64,000 nt of DNA from positions 62,001 to 126,000 of the forward strand of contig NZ_QEXL01000004.1 of the NCBI RefSeq assembly GCF_003311635.1, written 5' to 3'. The position numbers and the translations under genes were made by a program. Below are positions 28,462 through 37,886 of this stretch, piece after piece (position 1 is the first letter of the stretch; each line of letters begins with the position of its first letter). The notes under the pieces are model-generated. The model saw only the letters and a program-made list of their open reading frames with translations, was not told the origin of the DNA and searched no databases. The DNA comes from Novacetimonas cocois (GTDB lineage: Bacteria; Pseudomonadota; Alphaproteobacteria; Acetobacterales; Acetobacteraceae).

Positions 28462-28785
28462 TCAACGGACCTTCCGGAGCACCTTTGTCACCCGGAGTGC
28501 CATCACCCTGACTTCATCCGCAGCCTCCTGAAGCCCTGTTACCGCCACCCCTGCGTTCACCCGTCGGGCCAACTGGTTCAGGTTATTGCCAAGCGCTGCC
28601 AACTGGTTGCGGATATCCAGCATGTCGGCATGAAGATGGGGGCCACCATTCGCCATGGCGTCAAGGGCGACAGCACGGAACCAGCGGGACATGTTCCCAC
28701 CGCTGGCGGCAGCAATCCGCTCATGCTCCTGTCGCGTCAGGCGGATATGGGCGTTATATGTTTTTCGGGTGTCGGTCATTGTCAT
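28462..28785 (-). CDS. mobC: MobC-like relaxosome accessory protein
   Basis: A 107-residue DNA-binding protein. The N-terminal part looks like a ribbon-helix-helix (YNAHIRLTRQEHERIAAAS), and the C-terminal part has LGNNLNQLARRVNAG, the signature of MobC mobilization proteins that help the relaxase melt oriT. ATG 28785 follows GGGGAG; the frame extends to 28890 but that part overlaps the putative oriT region. The stop lies two bases before the relaxase start. Confidence 0.85.
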   Translation of the reverse strand: MTMTDTRKTYNAHIRLTRQEHERIAAASGGNMSRWFRAVALDAMANGGPHLHADMLDIRNQLAALGNNLNQLARRVNAGVAVTGLQEAADEVRVMALRVTKVLRKVR

Positions 28786-29158
28786 CACTCCCCATGATGA
28801 CAGCCCATCATACCACCTTTCGGTGCATGATTCCGAAAACAGGAAACAGGCATGGGATTGGGATAGAGCCAGGCATCGGGAATGGAGCACATTTCGCTGC
28901 GCTCCCTGTCCTCATTCCCTGCCTGACAAGGGGGAGTGACCTCCCCCGTTGACCCCCTCCCGTACCGAGCCAGCATGGCTTATTGCCACGTTTCGACAGC
29001 ACGTAGTTTTGACCTCCATGGAGCAGATCAGCCCCACGCATGAGGGCCGGAGCGGTCACCTTGCACCGTAGTCATCGGCGGGGCACAATTGAGCCAGTGT
29101 TCATGTTTCGCCATGGATCCTGCGCCTTCCAGCTTTCTCACCTGTTTGATCCTGCGAC
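28786..29158. other. 373-base region upstream of mobC: candidate oriT
   Basis: No convincing gene. Located between divergent mobC and the HNH gene, where oriT of mobilizable elements usually lies. GGGGGAG (28930-28936) and CTCCCCC (28941-28947) form a perfect 7-bp inverted repeat with a 4-base spacer, and AGCCA/TGGCT flanks a short loop near 28970. The nick site cannot be assigned by eye. Confidence 0.35.
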
Positions 29159-30163
29159 ATGACCGCTTTTCTTTCAGACCTTCCCAAACTGGATACATCA
29201 TGGCGTGCGGTCGTGCTGTTCGGGCGCAATGTCGCGTCCTACAAATTCGCACTCGCGCAAAGCCTGTTGGAAATGGCAGAGAGGCCCACAACCAAGGTTC
29301 TTCTGACTGATCTGGCAGAACCGTTTTCACGGCATCTGTGCCAGCATCTGGCTCGTGTGGACCGGCAGAGCACATCACGATCCAGTCGGTTTCTCGATAC
29401 CTGCCGCGCATTCAACCGCGACGAAATCACCGCAACGCAACTTCGCGATGCCACGACTAAGCTGGGTTTTGTCAACGTAATCGATGCTTTCCACATGGTC
29501 GGGAAAGGCCCAGTTCCTCATCGCTTTTTCATGGATGAACGAACGGCAGGCGGCCCCCCTGCCATCCGGTTGACGGACGAACTCTATAAATTACGGGAAC
29601 AGTTCCGGGCCGATGATCTGGCGGATGAAACGGAAGCCCGGTGGCGATTGGTGGAAGGCGCATGGCAGTATGACCTTCCGCGCGCCAATGTAGCCGTGCA
29701 ACTGGACAGCGAAACGCAGGAACTATTCGTGCAGAAAGTCCGGCGGGTCTCACTCAGCCGCGTCCGGCCATCCCTGAATGGATATCAGAAAGGCCACTGT
29801 TTCTATTGCGGGTGCGACATGCCACTGGCAACAGCGGACGTGGACCATTTCTTCCCTTGGATGCTGCGGGAACGTGGCCTGATGCCGGATGCTGACGGGG
29901 TATGGAATCTTGTCCTAGCCTGTCGGGACTGTAACCGGGGCGAAGGTGGCAAGTTTGCCAGCGTGCCATCCGACAGGCTTGTCGCACGACTGCATGCTCG
30001 CAATTCATGGCTGGTAGAAAGCCATCACCCATTGCGTGAAACCATCATGCTACAGACAGGCCAGAGCGATGAGGCCCGGCGCAGCTTCCTACGCACCCGG
30101 CAGCAGATTGCCCGTGATGCCCTGATCCATACGTGGGAACCAGTAGAGGAACATCATGACTGA
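29159..30163 (+). CDS. HNH endonuclease domain protein
   Basis: A 334-residue protein with a C-terminal HNH nuclease: zinc cysteines C214-x2-C217 (CFYCGCD) and C255-x2-C258 (CRDCNRGEGGK), active-site D229-H230 (DVDHFF) and N250 (WNLVLAC). The N-terminal 200 residues are predicted helical and unassigned; they probably recognise a target or partner. The downstream methyltransferase overlaps it by 8 bases, so the two are translationally coupled and likely work together. In this element it is part of the defence cargo. I do not recognise a named system for the pair. Confidence 0.85.
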   Translation: MTAFLSDLPKLDTSWRAVVLFGRNVASYKFALAQSLLEMAERPTTKVLLTDLAEPFSRHLCQHLARVDRQSTSRSSRFLDTCRAFNRDEITATQLRDATTKLGFVNVIDAFHMVGKGPVPHRFFMDERTAGGPPAIRLTDELYKLREQFRADDLADETEARWRLVEGAWQYDLPRANVAVQLDSETQELFVQKVRRVSLSRVRPSLNGYQKGHCFYCGCDMPLATADVDHFFPWMLRERGLMPDADGVWNLVLACRDCNRGEGGKFASVPSDRLVARLHARNSWLVESHHPLRETIMLQTGQSDEARRSFLRTRQQIARDALIHTWEPVEEHHD

Positions 30164-30758
30164 GGTTCCCGATACGCTGGCATGGTATGATCGAAACGCC
30201 AGCAGTTTCGAGGATCGTACTGCTGGTGTGGACATGATGGAAATCTATGGACTTTTCCTGCCTAACATTCCCCCCGGCGGACATATTCTGGACGTCGGTT
30301 GTGGAGTTGGACGCGATGCGCTGGCCTTTGCCCGCGCCGGGTATCGCGTTACCGCCATTGATGGCAGCGCTGCCATGGTCAGGCTGGCACGTGAAAGAAC
30401 AGCAGGATACCCGGTTTCGGTGCATCACATGACGTTTACGGAACTGGATTGGACCAACCGGTTCGATGGTTTCTGGGCCTGCGCGTCTCTCCTGCATCTT
30501 CCCCAGACAGAACAGAGAAAGGTTCTGACAACCCTAGGATATGCATTGAAACCCTCGGGAACGGGTTATGCCTCATTCAAAGTAGGAACAGGTGAAAGGG
30601 TTGAAAACGGTCGTTATTTTGTTGATATGACCGATGAAAACCTACGAAATATGATCAAGAGCACACTATTGAGGCTACGATTCTGCTCCATCACGACAGA
30701 CAAGACCAAATCTCTATCTTCAGTGATGTGGTTGAATGCGATTTTTGACCTGAAATGA
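30156..30758 (+). CDS. Class I SAM-dependent methyltransferase coupled to the HNH gene
   Basis: A 200-residue Rossmann methyltransferase. The SAM-binding motif I is LDVGCGVGRD (45-54), followed by the acidic D69 at the end of strand 2 (VTAIDGSAAM) and a motif near ACASLLHLP. There is no DPPY or NPPY motif, so it is unlike N6/N4 DNA methyltransferases and closer to small-molecule or protein methyltransferases of the UbiE/TehB type. It overlaps the HNH gene by 8 bases. Its C-terminus falls into AT-rich sequence, suggesting a composition boundary near 30600. Substrate unknown. Confidence 0.82.
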   Translation: MTEVPDTLAWYDRNASSFEDRTAGVDMMEIYGLFLPNIPPGGHILDVGCGVGRDALAFARAGYRVTAIDGSAAMVRLARERTAGYPVSVHHMTFTELDWTNRFDGFWACASLLHLPQTEQRKVLTTLGYALKPSGTGYASFKVGTGERVENGRYFVDMTDENLRNMIKSTLLRLRFCSITTDKTKSLSSVMWLNAIFDLK

Positions 30759-31292
30759 CAGGTTCGTAAAATGTGTGCCAAGCTTCATCGTTTAGGATAT
30801 GAGGTCCTATTTTTAGCAAAGATAAATTTTCTATTGTCGATGGCTGCAATAATAAGCAGGCAACTCTGCGGAGGAAACAGAATATCCGTTTCCGGTGAAA
30901 AACTTAGAAATTGAATATTCACTCGAACCAACATCAGAACTCTATTTGGTTTTATTAGTAATGAATCCCACTTTCTTCGATAGTCATTCATATCACTATT
31001 TAAAATAGCAGACATTTTCGCGCTCATTTCGATGGGTTGGATAATCATTTTGGAGAAGGGGAGTAGAGAAATTGAGCATAAAGAACACAGAAATTCTTTT
31101 TTAGGAAATACCTCCGCTGATAATTGGCAACCTTACGACCTAACAGCATCTGAACATTCCAATTACCACCGAACTCTCCTTCGCATGCTATTCGGATCTG
31201 AAAATACGAAGATATTACCTGATCAATATATTCTTCTGGATCATGTATAAATGCGTGACAGGAGCGTTATTTTCATGTAAATTCTATAACTG
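30759..31292. other. 534-base AT-rich gap between the methyltransferase and the PD-(D/E)XK gene
   Basis: Much lower GC than the flanking mobilization and hsd genes. ORFs exist on both strands (minus 30785-31048, plus 31032-31250) but neither has clear protein character. It may hold the promoter of the downstream gene and remnants of a recombination event. Confidence 0.4.
31032..31250 (+). CDS. Possible small protein, 72 residues
   Basis: ATG 31032 to 31250, ending 42 bases before the PD-(D/E)XK gene on the same strand. The peptide is polar with no recognisable motif, and no ribosome site precedes the ATG. It could be a small partner of the next gene or chance in AT-rich DNA. Confidence 0.2.
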   Translation: MGWIIILEKGSREIEHKEHRNSFLGNTSADNWQPYDLTASEHSNYHRTLLRMLFGSENTKILPDQYILLDHV

Positions 31293-32519
31293 ATGAGATA
31301 CCGCGACATTAACACAGATGATGACATTATAGCTTCTGCATTGTCGGTAGCGAATCTCGTAGGGCAGAAAGCTTATCGGGATATTTTGAATGCCCGAATA
31401 TCGAAAGCTGAAGCCAAAGGGTATATTGCTCCGTTTGAGAAGAAGATTCTCTCTCTGACTCAAGAACTAAGAGTTATTGAAACTGAACGCAGACGCAAAA
31501 AGTTGTCGACCCGGATCTTTCAGACATGCCCCGAAGGGGCAAATTTACTTTTGGGAATTGGTCAGACTATTCCACATTTGTCTGAGAATGGAAAAAAGAA
31601 ACTATCAGACTCAATTCAGACTGGAATAAGCGATGATAAACTACGTGCCCTGAATCACGAATTTCGTGTCGCAGAACGAATATCAAACGTCGGCTACGAC
31701 GTACACTTTGCTGATTTAGAAACAGACAGCCTATCCGCGGGTATTCGTACGCCTGATATAGTTGCTTCGAGAGGCGAGCTCGCTTTTGATGTCGAAGCCA
31801 AAAATGTTACTAACTTCATCGGTTTACCGGTAAATCCTGCGGATCAAGACAAACTTTGGAATTTGGTTCGTTCTGGATTTACTGCGTGGGAAGACGAAAA
31901 CACAGTTCCAATTGTTAACGTGTCCTTCGATGGGCGTTTCTCATCCAATCAAGATTATCATCGAAGAATCTTGGCCCAAGTTAACAGCTCAACTGCGCAA
32001 AAAATCACTGATGAAATTGATATTGGTGACAACACACGGGTGAAATATCTCGGTGCGGTTCCCTTTACATCCGCAGAACATATGAAATTCAATTCGGAGA
32101 GAGATAGAGATGCCACGGCTACAAATGTTATTTTGCGATTTGTTCATCCCCGCCTAATTTTAAGATTAACTCCCACAAAAATACGAAATACTTTTAAAAA
32201 CCGCATTTATGCCACGATATCAGAGGCATCGAAGCAATGCTCTGGGACACTTCCTGCTGTTATCTGGTGTCACATTGAATATATATCGGAAAAGGATTTC
32301 CTTTCTCTTAATGGACAAGATTCATTTTTAAAGAGTGTTGCAGATAGGGTATTTTTGTCACCTAAAAGAGAGCATGTTGTTCAGCTTATTTTTAGTGGAG
32401 CATCTCTGAAAATATCCGCTATCAAAAAAGGTATTCCTATAGTCAGATGCGGATATCGCTCCATTATATTTAATTCACCGACAAAAAAATACGGCGGACT
32501 CACTCTTTTCCCTTCTTAG
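31293..32519 (+). CDS. Putative PD-(D/E)XK nuclease, AT-rich, no recognised partner
   Basis: A 408-residue protein I cannot place in a named family. A PD-(D/E)XK-type core is visible: P154-D155 in IRTPDIVASR, then E168-A169-K170 in FDVEAKN, 13 residues apart as in restriction endonuclease folds, and an upstream helix with glutamates (HEFRVAERI, 122-130). The N-terminal 110 residues are charged and coiled-coil-like (ILSLTQELRVIETERRRKK). Codon use and GC are clearly lower than in neighbouring genes, pointing to separate acquisition. It lies between the HNH-methyltransferase pair and the hsd operon, facing hsdR. Likely a restriction or abortive-infection effector; this is inference. Confidence 0.6.
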   Translation: MRYRDINTDDDIIASALSVANLVGQKAYRDILNARISKAEAKGYIAPFEKKILSLTQELRVIETERRRKKLSTRIFQTCPEGANLLLGIGQTIPHLSENGKKKLSDSIQTGISDDKLRALNHEFRVAERISNVGYDVHFADLETDSLSAGIRTPDIVASRGELAFDVEAKNVTNFIGLPVNPADQDKLWNLVRSGFTAWEDENTVPIVNVSFDGRFSSNQDYHRRILAQVNSSTAQKITDEIDIGDNTRVKYLGAVPFTSAEHMKFNSERDRDATATNVILRFVHPRLILRLTPTKIRNTFKNRIYATISEASKQCSGTLPAVIWCHIEYISEKDFLSLNGQDSFLKSVADRVFLSPKREHVVQLIFSGASLKISAIKKGIPIVRCGYRSIIFNSPTKKYGGLTLFPS

Positions 32520-32741
32520 ATACAAATTTCATTCAGTCATATGGAAGATTTTAAAATTCTATTTTTATTTTTTCTGTACTTGGAAATCTCAAAAAGTCAT
32601 GATTGATAACTATACCTAAAATCGGCTTTTTGGAACTCTGCGACTGCAGACTATCAGCTGCTGGAAAAGTCAATCGGGACGATATAAGTCAGAGACGTGG
32701 GCATACGCAGGCATACTTCTTCCACTATTTAATCATATATT

Positions 32742-35700
32742 TTACCCTGAAATCTCCGCCCACATCGGTGCAAACTCTTCGGCCTGACGTAAGATATTTT
32801 GCACAGCCTCGTCCTGCATATCTGGTGGGTAGCCGTATTTCCGCAGCAGACGTTTGACCGCCGTACGCATCCGTGCGCGTGTTGGGGCCATGACGTTCCA
32901 GTCCACCGTGGCATTTTCTCGAATGGTCTTGACCAAAGCCGTGGCAATCACGCGCAGGCCAAGATCGCTCATTGCTTCCCGTGCACTGTCATTACGCGTA
33001 AGTGCGTCATAGAAAGCCACTTCTTCCGGTGTCAGACCGAGTTCCTCACCACGCGCCCGTGCCGCTGCCATTTCATGGGCTAGGCGGATCAGTTCATCAA
33101 GAATCTGGGCTGAGGTCAGGGCATTGGTATGATAACGGCTGACTGCCTGCTCAAGACGCGTCGAAAACGCCTCTGCTTCCGTCAGGTTAGAGCGACTGCG
33201 GCTACGGATCTGACCTTCCAGAAGCTTTCGTAGGGCCTCGATTGCCAGGTTGCGTTGCGGCATCTCACGCACTTCCTGCAAGAAGGCATCCGAAAGGATG
33301 GAAATGTCCGGACGCCCGATCCCGGCCGCCTCCATGATGTCGATAATGTCCGTGGACACTACCGCCCGACTGACCAACTGCTTGATCGCCAGTTCTCGCT
33401 CCTGCGAACTTCTACCATCCGTGTCTTCACCGCTCTTCTTTACCAGCGCAGCCCGGACAGCCTCGAAAAACCCCACTTCATCACGTAGGGCTGCTGCCTG
33501 ATCACTGGCGGAGGCCAGCGCAAAGGCAACCGACAGCGCCTTGACCGCATCGGGAAAACGTTTCTGTGCGGCTTTGCGGGCTTCGTCAGTCGTCGCCTGC
33601 GCAGTCTCCCGCTGCTGCTGGCCCAGAATATGGTCCAGTGCTCCGGCCATGATCGCCAGTTTGACTTTGGGTGCGGTCCCCGGAACAAGTGCGGGACGAT
33701 AATCAAAACCCCTAGCCTGTTCCGGATTGAACATGGCCCGGACAATCTCGTAGCGTTCCTGCAAGGCGCGGATGGCCTCAGCTTCATCAATCCCGACCTG
33801 CTCCCGGTCCCCGGCGGAATATTCACCCAGAGCAGATTTCAGGTTCTGGGCGAGGCCAATGTAATCCACGACCAGGCCGCCGGGTTTGCCCTTGAATACG
33901 CGGTTTACGCGGGCAATCGCCTGCATCAGACCGTGCCCGCGCATGGGTTTATCCACATACATCGTGTGCATGGAAGGGACATCAAAGCCCGTCAGCCACA
34001 TGTCCCGCACGATCACCAGTTTCAGCGGGTCGGGATTGTCCTTCATGCGCTTGGCCAGCAATTCGCGGCGGGCTTTGGGGCGCTTGCCAATATGCGGCTG
34101 GAACCCTGCCGGATCGGAGGAACTGCCGGTCATCACAACCTTTATGACACCTGCGTTGTCATCATCACTGTGCCAGTCCGGGCGAATACGGATGATCTCG
34201 TCATAAAGTGCCACGCAGATGGCGCGGCTCATGCCGACAATCATGCCCTTGCCATCAAGAGCCTCAAGCCTGTTTTCGAAGTGCTTGACCAGATCTTCGG
34301 CAACCCGCCGCAAACGTGGTTCTGCGCCGACCAGCGCTTCGACCCGCGAGTATTTCTGGCTGAGTTTGTGCTCTTCGCTTTCAGACAGTCCCTCGACAAT
34401 CTCCGCCAGTTCGTCATCAAGTTCTTCCTTGACGTCATCATCCAGTTCGATGCGCACCAGACGGCTTTCGTAATAGATCGGCACCGTTGCACCATCTTCC
34501 ACCGCCTGGGCGATGTCGTAGATGTCGATATAATCGCCAAAGATGGCACGGGTATTTACATCCGCCGTTTCAATCGGCGTGCCGGTAAAACCAATGAAAG
34601 ACGCATTGGGCAGAGCATCGCGCAGGTGTTTGGCAAAGCCGTAGGAGACCTTGCCCGTTTCACGATTAAATTTTGCCTCCAGCCCATACTGGCTACGATG
34701 TGCCTCATCTGCCATGACCACGATGTTGCGGCGGTCCGTCAGCAGCGGCACGGTTGCTTCGTCACCTTCTGGCTGGAATTTCTGAAGCGTCGTAAAGATC
34801 ACGCCTCCAGAAGCCCGCCTGAGCAGTTTTCGCAACTCATCACGACTGCCTGCCTGTTCCGGTGTCTGACGCAGCAGCGCCTGCGCCCCTGAGAAAGTGG
34901 CGAATAGCTGGTCATCCAGATCGTTGCGGTCGGTCAGCACAACAATCGTCGGGTTTTCCATTGCCGGGTGACGTGCAATGACCCCGGCATAGAACGTCAT
35001 CAGCAGGCTTTTGCCTGATCCCTGCGTATGCCAGATGACCCCCGCTTTCCGGTCACCGCCCTGCGCCGTCGCCCGGACTGTCTGTGCCACAGCCTTACGG
35101 CAGGCATGAAACTGATGATAGGCGGCCAGAATCTTGATGGGACTGCCATCTTTTTCCGTGAACAGCACGAAGTCCCGTATCAGTGCGAGCAGCCAGCGCG
35201 GGGTGAACACGCCGCATAGCACGGTTTCCATTTCCTGATGGTTCTTTGCCACCAGTTCCTCGCCATCAACCGTGCGCCAAGGCATGAAACGCTCACGGTC
35301 TGCCGTAAGCGAGCCGACGCGGGCCTCGGTGCCGTCGGAGATCACCAGTACTTCATTAAAACGGAACAGGGAGGGGATGAAGGCGCGATAGGTCTGGAAC
35401 TGGTTCCAGGCGGAGTCCAGCGTAGCCTGTTCGGAACTCGGGCTTTTCAGTTCAACAACGCCCAGAGGCAATCCGTTGACGAACAGTACGATATCGGGCC
35501 GTCGGTTGGCCTCGTCCTTTTCCACCACAAACTGGCGCACGGCGAGGAAGTCATTGCGTTCTGGATGGTCAAAATCGATCAACCGCGCCCGGTCTCCGGA
35601 CTGCGTACCGTCTTCGCGCACCACGTCCACAGGAACGCCATCGACCAGATACCCATGCAGGCGGTGGTTTTCGTCCACAACATCCGGCGTGTCTTCGCGC

Positions 35701-35924
35701 TTCAGCGCCAGCAGGGCTTCGTCCCGTGCGGCCTGCGACAGATGCGGATTCAGGCGATCAATGGCGGCCTGAAGTCGCTTGTTGAGAATGACGTCCGATA
35801 ACGAGGTGCGTTCGGGATGGGCACCGCCGGGGGAAATCTCCGGCCCGGTGGTGATGGTGTAGCCACTCTCCCGCAGGATCTCGCAGGCCCAGTCCTCGAT
35901 CTCATTTTCGGACAGGAAACTCAT
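32742..35924 (-). CDS. hsdR: Type I restriction endonuclease subunit R
   Basis: A 1060-residue DNA translocase-nuclease, the restriction subunit of the EcoKI-type complex HsdR2M2S. The N-terminal nuclease has D144 (RRPDIVLF) and E158-x-K160 (VVELKSP). The SF2 motor follows: Walker A TQGSGKS (300-306) and DEAH (406-409), then motif III FTGTPIE and motif VI-type VNRVFKGK. The C-terminus is helical and should bind HsdM. Its ATG overlaps the hsdS stop by 4 bases, and it is the last gene of a five-gene operon. It looks intact. Confidence 0.97.
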   Translation of the reverse strand: MSFLSENEIEDWACEILRESGYTITTGPEISPGGAHPERTSLSDVILNKRLQAAIDRLNPHLSQAARDEALLALKREDTPDVVDENHRLHGYLVDGVPVDVVREDGTQSGDRARLIDFDHPERNDFLAVRQFVVEKDEANRRPDIVLFVNGLPLGVVELKSPSSEQATLDSAWNQFQTYRAFIPSLFRFNEVLVISDGTEARVGSLTADRERFMPWRTVDGEELVAKNHQEMETVLCGVFTPRWLLALIRDFVLFTEKDGSPIKILAAYHQFHACRKAVAQTVRATAQGGDRKAGVIWHTQGSGKSLLMTFYAGVIARHPAMENPTIVVLTDRNDLDDQLFATFSGAQALLRQTPEQAGSRDELRKLLRRASGGVIFTTLQKFQPEGDEATVPLLTDRRNIVVMADEAHRSQYGLEAKFNRETGKVSYGFAKHLRDALPNASFIGFTGTPIETADVNTRAIFGDYIDIYDIAQAVEDGATVPIYYESRLVRIELDDDVKEELDDELAEIVEGLSESEEHKLSQKYSRVEALVGAEPRLRRVAEDLVKHFENRLEALDGKGMIVGMSRAICVALYDEIIRIRPDWHSDDDNAGVIKVVMTGSSSDPAGFQPHIGKRPKARRELLAKRMKDNPDPLKLVIVRDMWLTGFDVPSMHTMYVDKPMRGHGLMQAIARVNRVFKGKPGGLVVDYIGLAQNLKSALGEYSAGDREQVGIDEAEAIRALQERYEIVRAMFNPEQARGFDYRPALVPGTAPKVKLAIMAGALDHILGQQQRETAQATTDEARKAAQKRFPDAVKALSVAFALASASDQAAALRDEVGFFEAVRAALVKKSGEDTDGRSSQERELAIKQLVSRAVVSTDIIDIMEAAGIGRPDISILSDAFLQEVREMPQRNLAIEALRKLLEGQIRSRSRSNLTEAEAFSTRLEQAVSRYHTNALTSAQILDELIRLAHEMAAARARGEELGLTPEEVAFYDALTRNDSAREAMSDLGLRVIATALVKTIRENATVDWNVMAPTRARMRTAVKRLLRKYGYPPDMQDEAVQNILRQAEEFAPMWAEISG

Positions 35925-37186
35925 AGCGCGTTCGCCATCATCTTTTCAGCGTCACGAACGCGGATTTCGCCGGACATCAGTTTGGGCAGGAGAAGGTCGC
36001 GGAGTTGGGCGAGGCTTTGAGCCTCCTTCTTATTTTGCACAATTTTCTTATAAAATACTTCCACTCCATCATTAAAAGCGGAAATTAAAGTTTTACCGGG
36101 AAATAATGAAGTAAAACCATCAATATCTCCTTTTCCAAGGTGAATTACCGTGGTCGCAACCTCTGTATCTTCAATGAATTTTAATTGAGGAATTATGGTT
36201 TCTCTTAAGAATACAGAAGATATTCCCTCATTGGGTTGAAATACACATACTCGTTGATTGAGCCAAGCTTCCTCACCGCCCCATAAATGGGCGCGAAATT
36301 CACCATCCATTCCAACGACAATCATACCGGGTAGAATTTTGAAACCTTTGGGATGGTTTTCCGTTGTCCAAACCCCCGGTTTTTCTGACGGCAAGTCCCT
36401 GATTCTTACAAGCGGAATGCCATCACACTGAGTATTAAATAGGCTGGACGCAAAAGGTGCGCCGTAAACCACTGACGCCACGTCATAAATGCTAGAGAAA
36501 CTCCACCCCTCCGGCTTTCCCTCATCATCCAGCCTATCGGGGAAAAGCTCCCAGATTTCGGTGACGAGATAAGGCGTTTGCCCGGCCATTTTCGCCCGTG
36601 TCGGGCCAAAATCAACAAACCAGTCCCGAAACAACGCCCGCGCCATCGCTTCTAGCGTCTCGTTCATCCGACGGTTGAGGTCGATCTTGTCGTCAAGGGT
36701 TCCGAGGATGGCTAAAATTGCGTCTTGTCCCTCAATTGAGGGCAGCAGGAATTCAAGAGTGCGGGCTGAACCAACGTTAAAATGCTGTTGAACAGCTCCC
36801 ACGATGTGAGACGAGATATGGTGGCCAGCAACGGAGTTGACGACGTAACAGAGGAAGCGAGGTCTTACTCTTTCACTGCAACGTACAATGACGACATCAG
36901 AGCAATTCGCCTCAAGAAGCCAATCCGGAATGACAGCACACGTTCCCGGCTTTCCGGTGCGAACGATAACCACATCGCCAGGCCGTAAAGACGACTTCTG
37001 CAATCGCTTGTGGAAAGAAGGGGTTATAAACTTCACCCCATCGTATTTTATGTTGAATGGTTCGATGTTTAATGAACGTAGGAACGGAATTCCTTTGTCT
37101 ACATATTCACTGGCCATTGGGCCTACGTGCCCGACAGTTACCTCGTTTGCTACATCCGAGATTGTAACTTTTGTCCAAGCGATCAC
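35921..37186 (-). CDS. hsdS: Type I restriction-modification specificity subunit S
   Basis: A 421-residue DNA-recognition subunit with two target-recognition domains, each followed by a conserved helix: [20 protein letters not shown] between the domains and [19 protein letters not shown] at the end. I chose GTG 37186, whose GTGA overlaps the stop of the upstream MNT gene by 4 bases, like the other junctions in the operon; a TTG at 37201 adds five residues. The coding DNA of both recognition domains is visibly more AT-rich than the conserved spacers. The bipartite target sequence cannot be read from sequence. Confidence 0.94.
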   Translation of the reverse strand: MIAWTKVTISDVANEVTVGHVGPMASEYVDKGIPFLRSLNIEPFNIKYDGVKFITPSFHKRLQKSSLRPGDVVIVRTGKPGTCAVIPDWLLEANCSDVVIVRCSERVRPRFLCYVVNSVAGHHISSHIVGAVQQHFNVGSARTLEFLLPSIEGQDAILAILGTLDDKIDLNRRMNETLEAMARALFRDWFVDFGPTRAKMAGQTPYLVTEIWELFPDRLDDEGKPEGWSFSSIYDVASVVYGAPFASSLFNTQCDGIPLVRIRDLPSEKPGVWTTENHPKGFKILPGMIVVGMDGEFRAHLWGGEEAWLNQRVCVFQPNEGISSVFLRETIIPQLKFIEDTEVATTVIHLGKGDIDGFTSLFPGKTLISAFNDGVEVFYKKIVQNKKEAQSLAQLRDLLLPKLMSGEIRVRDAEKMMANAL

Positions 37187-37485
37187 TGTAAAACGATCCA
37201 AGAATTAGAAATTATACGTTTGAAACCTTCATCGACTTGCGCCCAATCCAGCACATCCACTTTCCACGGAAGATCAGACTCGGAAAACGCCTCTTCCAAC
37301 CGTGCCCGCGTCTCCAGCGGCAACAGTTCGTTCCCCATCACTGCCAAGTCAAAATCAGAAAACGGCTTGGCATCGCCCGTCACGCGCGAGCCAAATGCCC
37401 GCACCTCCCGGTCAGGCACGATCTCGTGGAGAATACGCAGCACGATGGCCCGCTCTTCAGGCGTAATGTCGATCTTATCCGTCAC
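37183..37485 (-). CDS. MNT-type nucleotidyltransferase (antitoxin of HEPN/MNT pair)
   Basis: A 100-residue minimal nucleotidyltransferase. The pol-beta motif is G32-S33 (FGSRVTGDA) followed by D44-x-D46 (SDFDLAV), with a further Asp in WKVDVLDW. In HEPN/MNT toxin-antitoxin pairs such proteins can inactivate the HEPN RNase by adding nucleotides to it. Its ATG overlaps the HEPN stop by 4 bases, and its stop overlaps the hsdS start, so it is translated as part of the hsd operon. Confidence 0.88.
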   Translation of the reverse strand: MTDKIDITPEERAIVLRILHEIVPDREVRAFGSRVTGDAKPFSDFDLAVMGNELLPLETRARLEEAFSESDLPWKVDVLDWAQVDEGFKRIISNSWIVLQ

Positions 37486-37886
37486 GCGGCCCGGTCTTTC
37501 AGAACGGCCAGCAGGAACGCCGCCTCGTCGATAAAATCCGGGATTGTCGCCACGACCTGCTTTGCAGAGGCTTCGTTATAGGTGTGGCTGGTCATGTTCC
37601 GCATCTTGCGAAACACGCTCCATTGCGGCCAGGCGCTTTTAAGAAGCCCGGCTTCATTGGCGGAGCGGATGAGGTCCGGAAAGCCCATGCGGTCATATTC
37701 TTCCGGCGAGGCCGCGTTGGCTTCAAGAAACCGCTTCAGGGTCTTGTGGCTCAGTTCGTAAGTGAACTCGAAACGCTGGATCAACCCGTCGCGTAGCTGC
37801 TCATCATAAGGATGGGCAACATGTCGCGCCCACCCTTCCTTCAGGCGGTCCAGCGCCCGTTCCAGCGGGATCAGATAAAGGGTCAT
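37482..37886 (-). CDS. HEPN-domain protein (putative RNase toxin)
   Basis: A 134-residue helical protein of the HI0074-like nucleotidyltransferase-substrate family. The RNase motif R-x4-H is present as R96-NMTS-H101 (KMRNMTSH), so it could cleave RNA. The N-terminal helices are typical ([20 protein letters not shown]). It lies between hsdM and the MNT gene with 4-base overlaps on both sides. The motif and pairing suggest an abortive-infection module that responds when the restriction complex is disturbed; that link is inference. Confidence 0.88.
   Translation of the reverse strand: MTLYLIPLERALDRLKEGWARHVAHPYDEQLRDGLIQRFEFTYELSHKTLKRFLEANAASPEEYDRMGFPDLIRSANEAGLLKSAWPQWSVFRKMRNMTSHTYNEASAKQVVATIPDFIDEAAFLLAVLKDRAA

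Noticed and set aside
30785-31048. 87-codon minus-strand ORF in the AT-rich gap
   Set aside because: No ribosome site, no motif, and it overlaps another equally weak ORF; AT-rich sequence here lacks codon structure.
33630-34892. 420-codon plus-strand ORF within hsdR
   Set aside because: Antisense of the helicase domain of hsdR; composition mirrors that gene.
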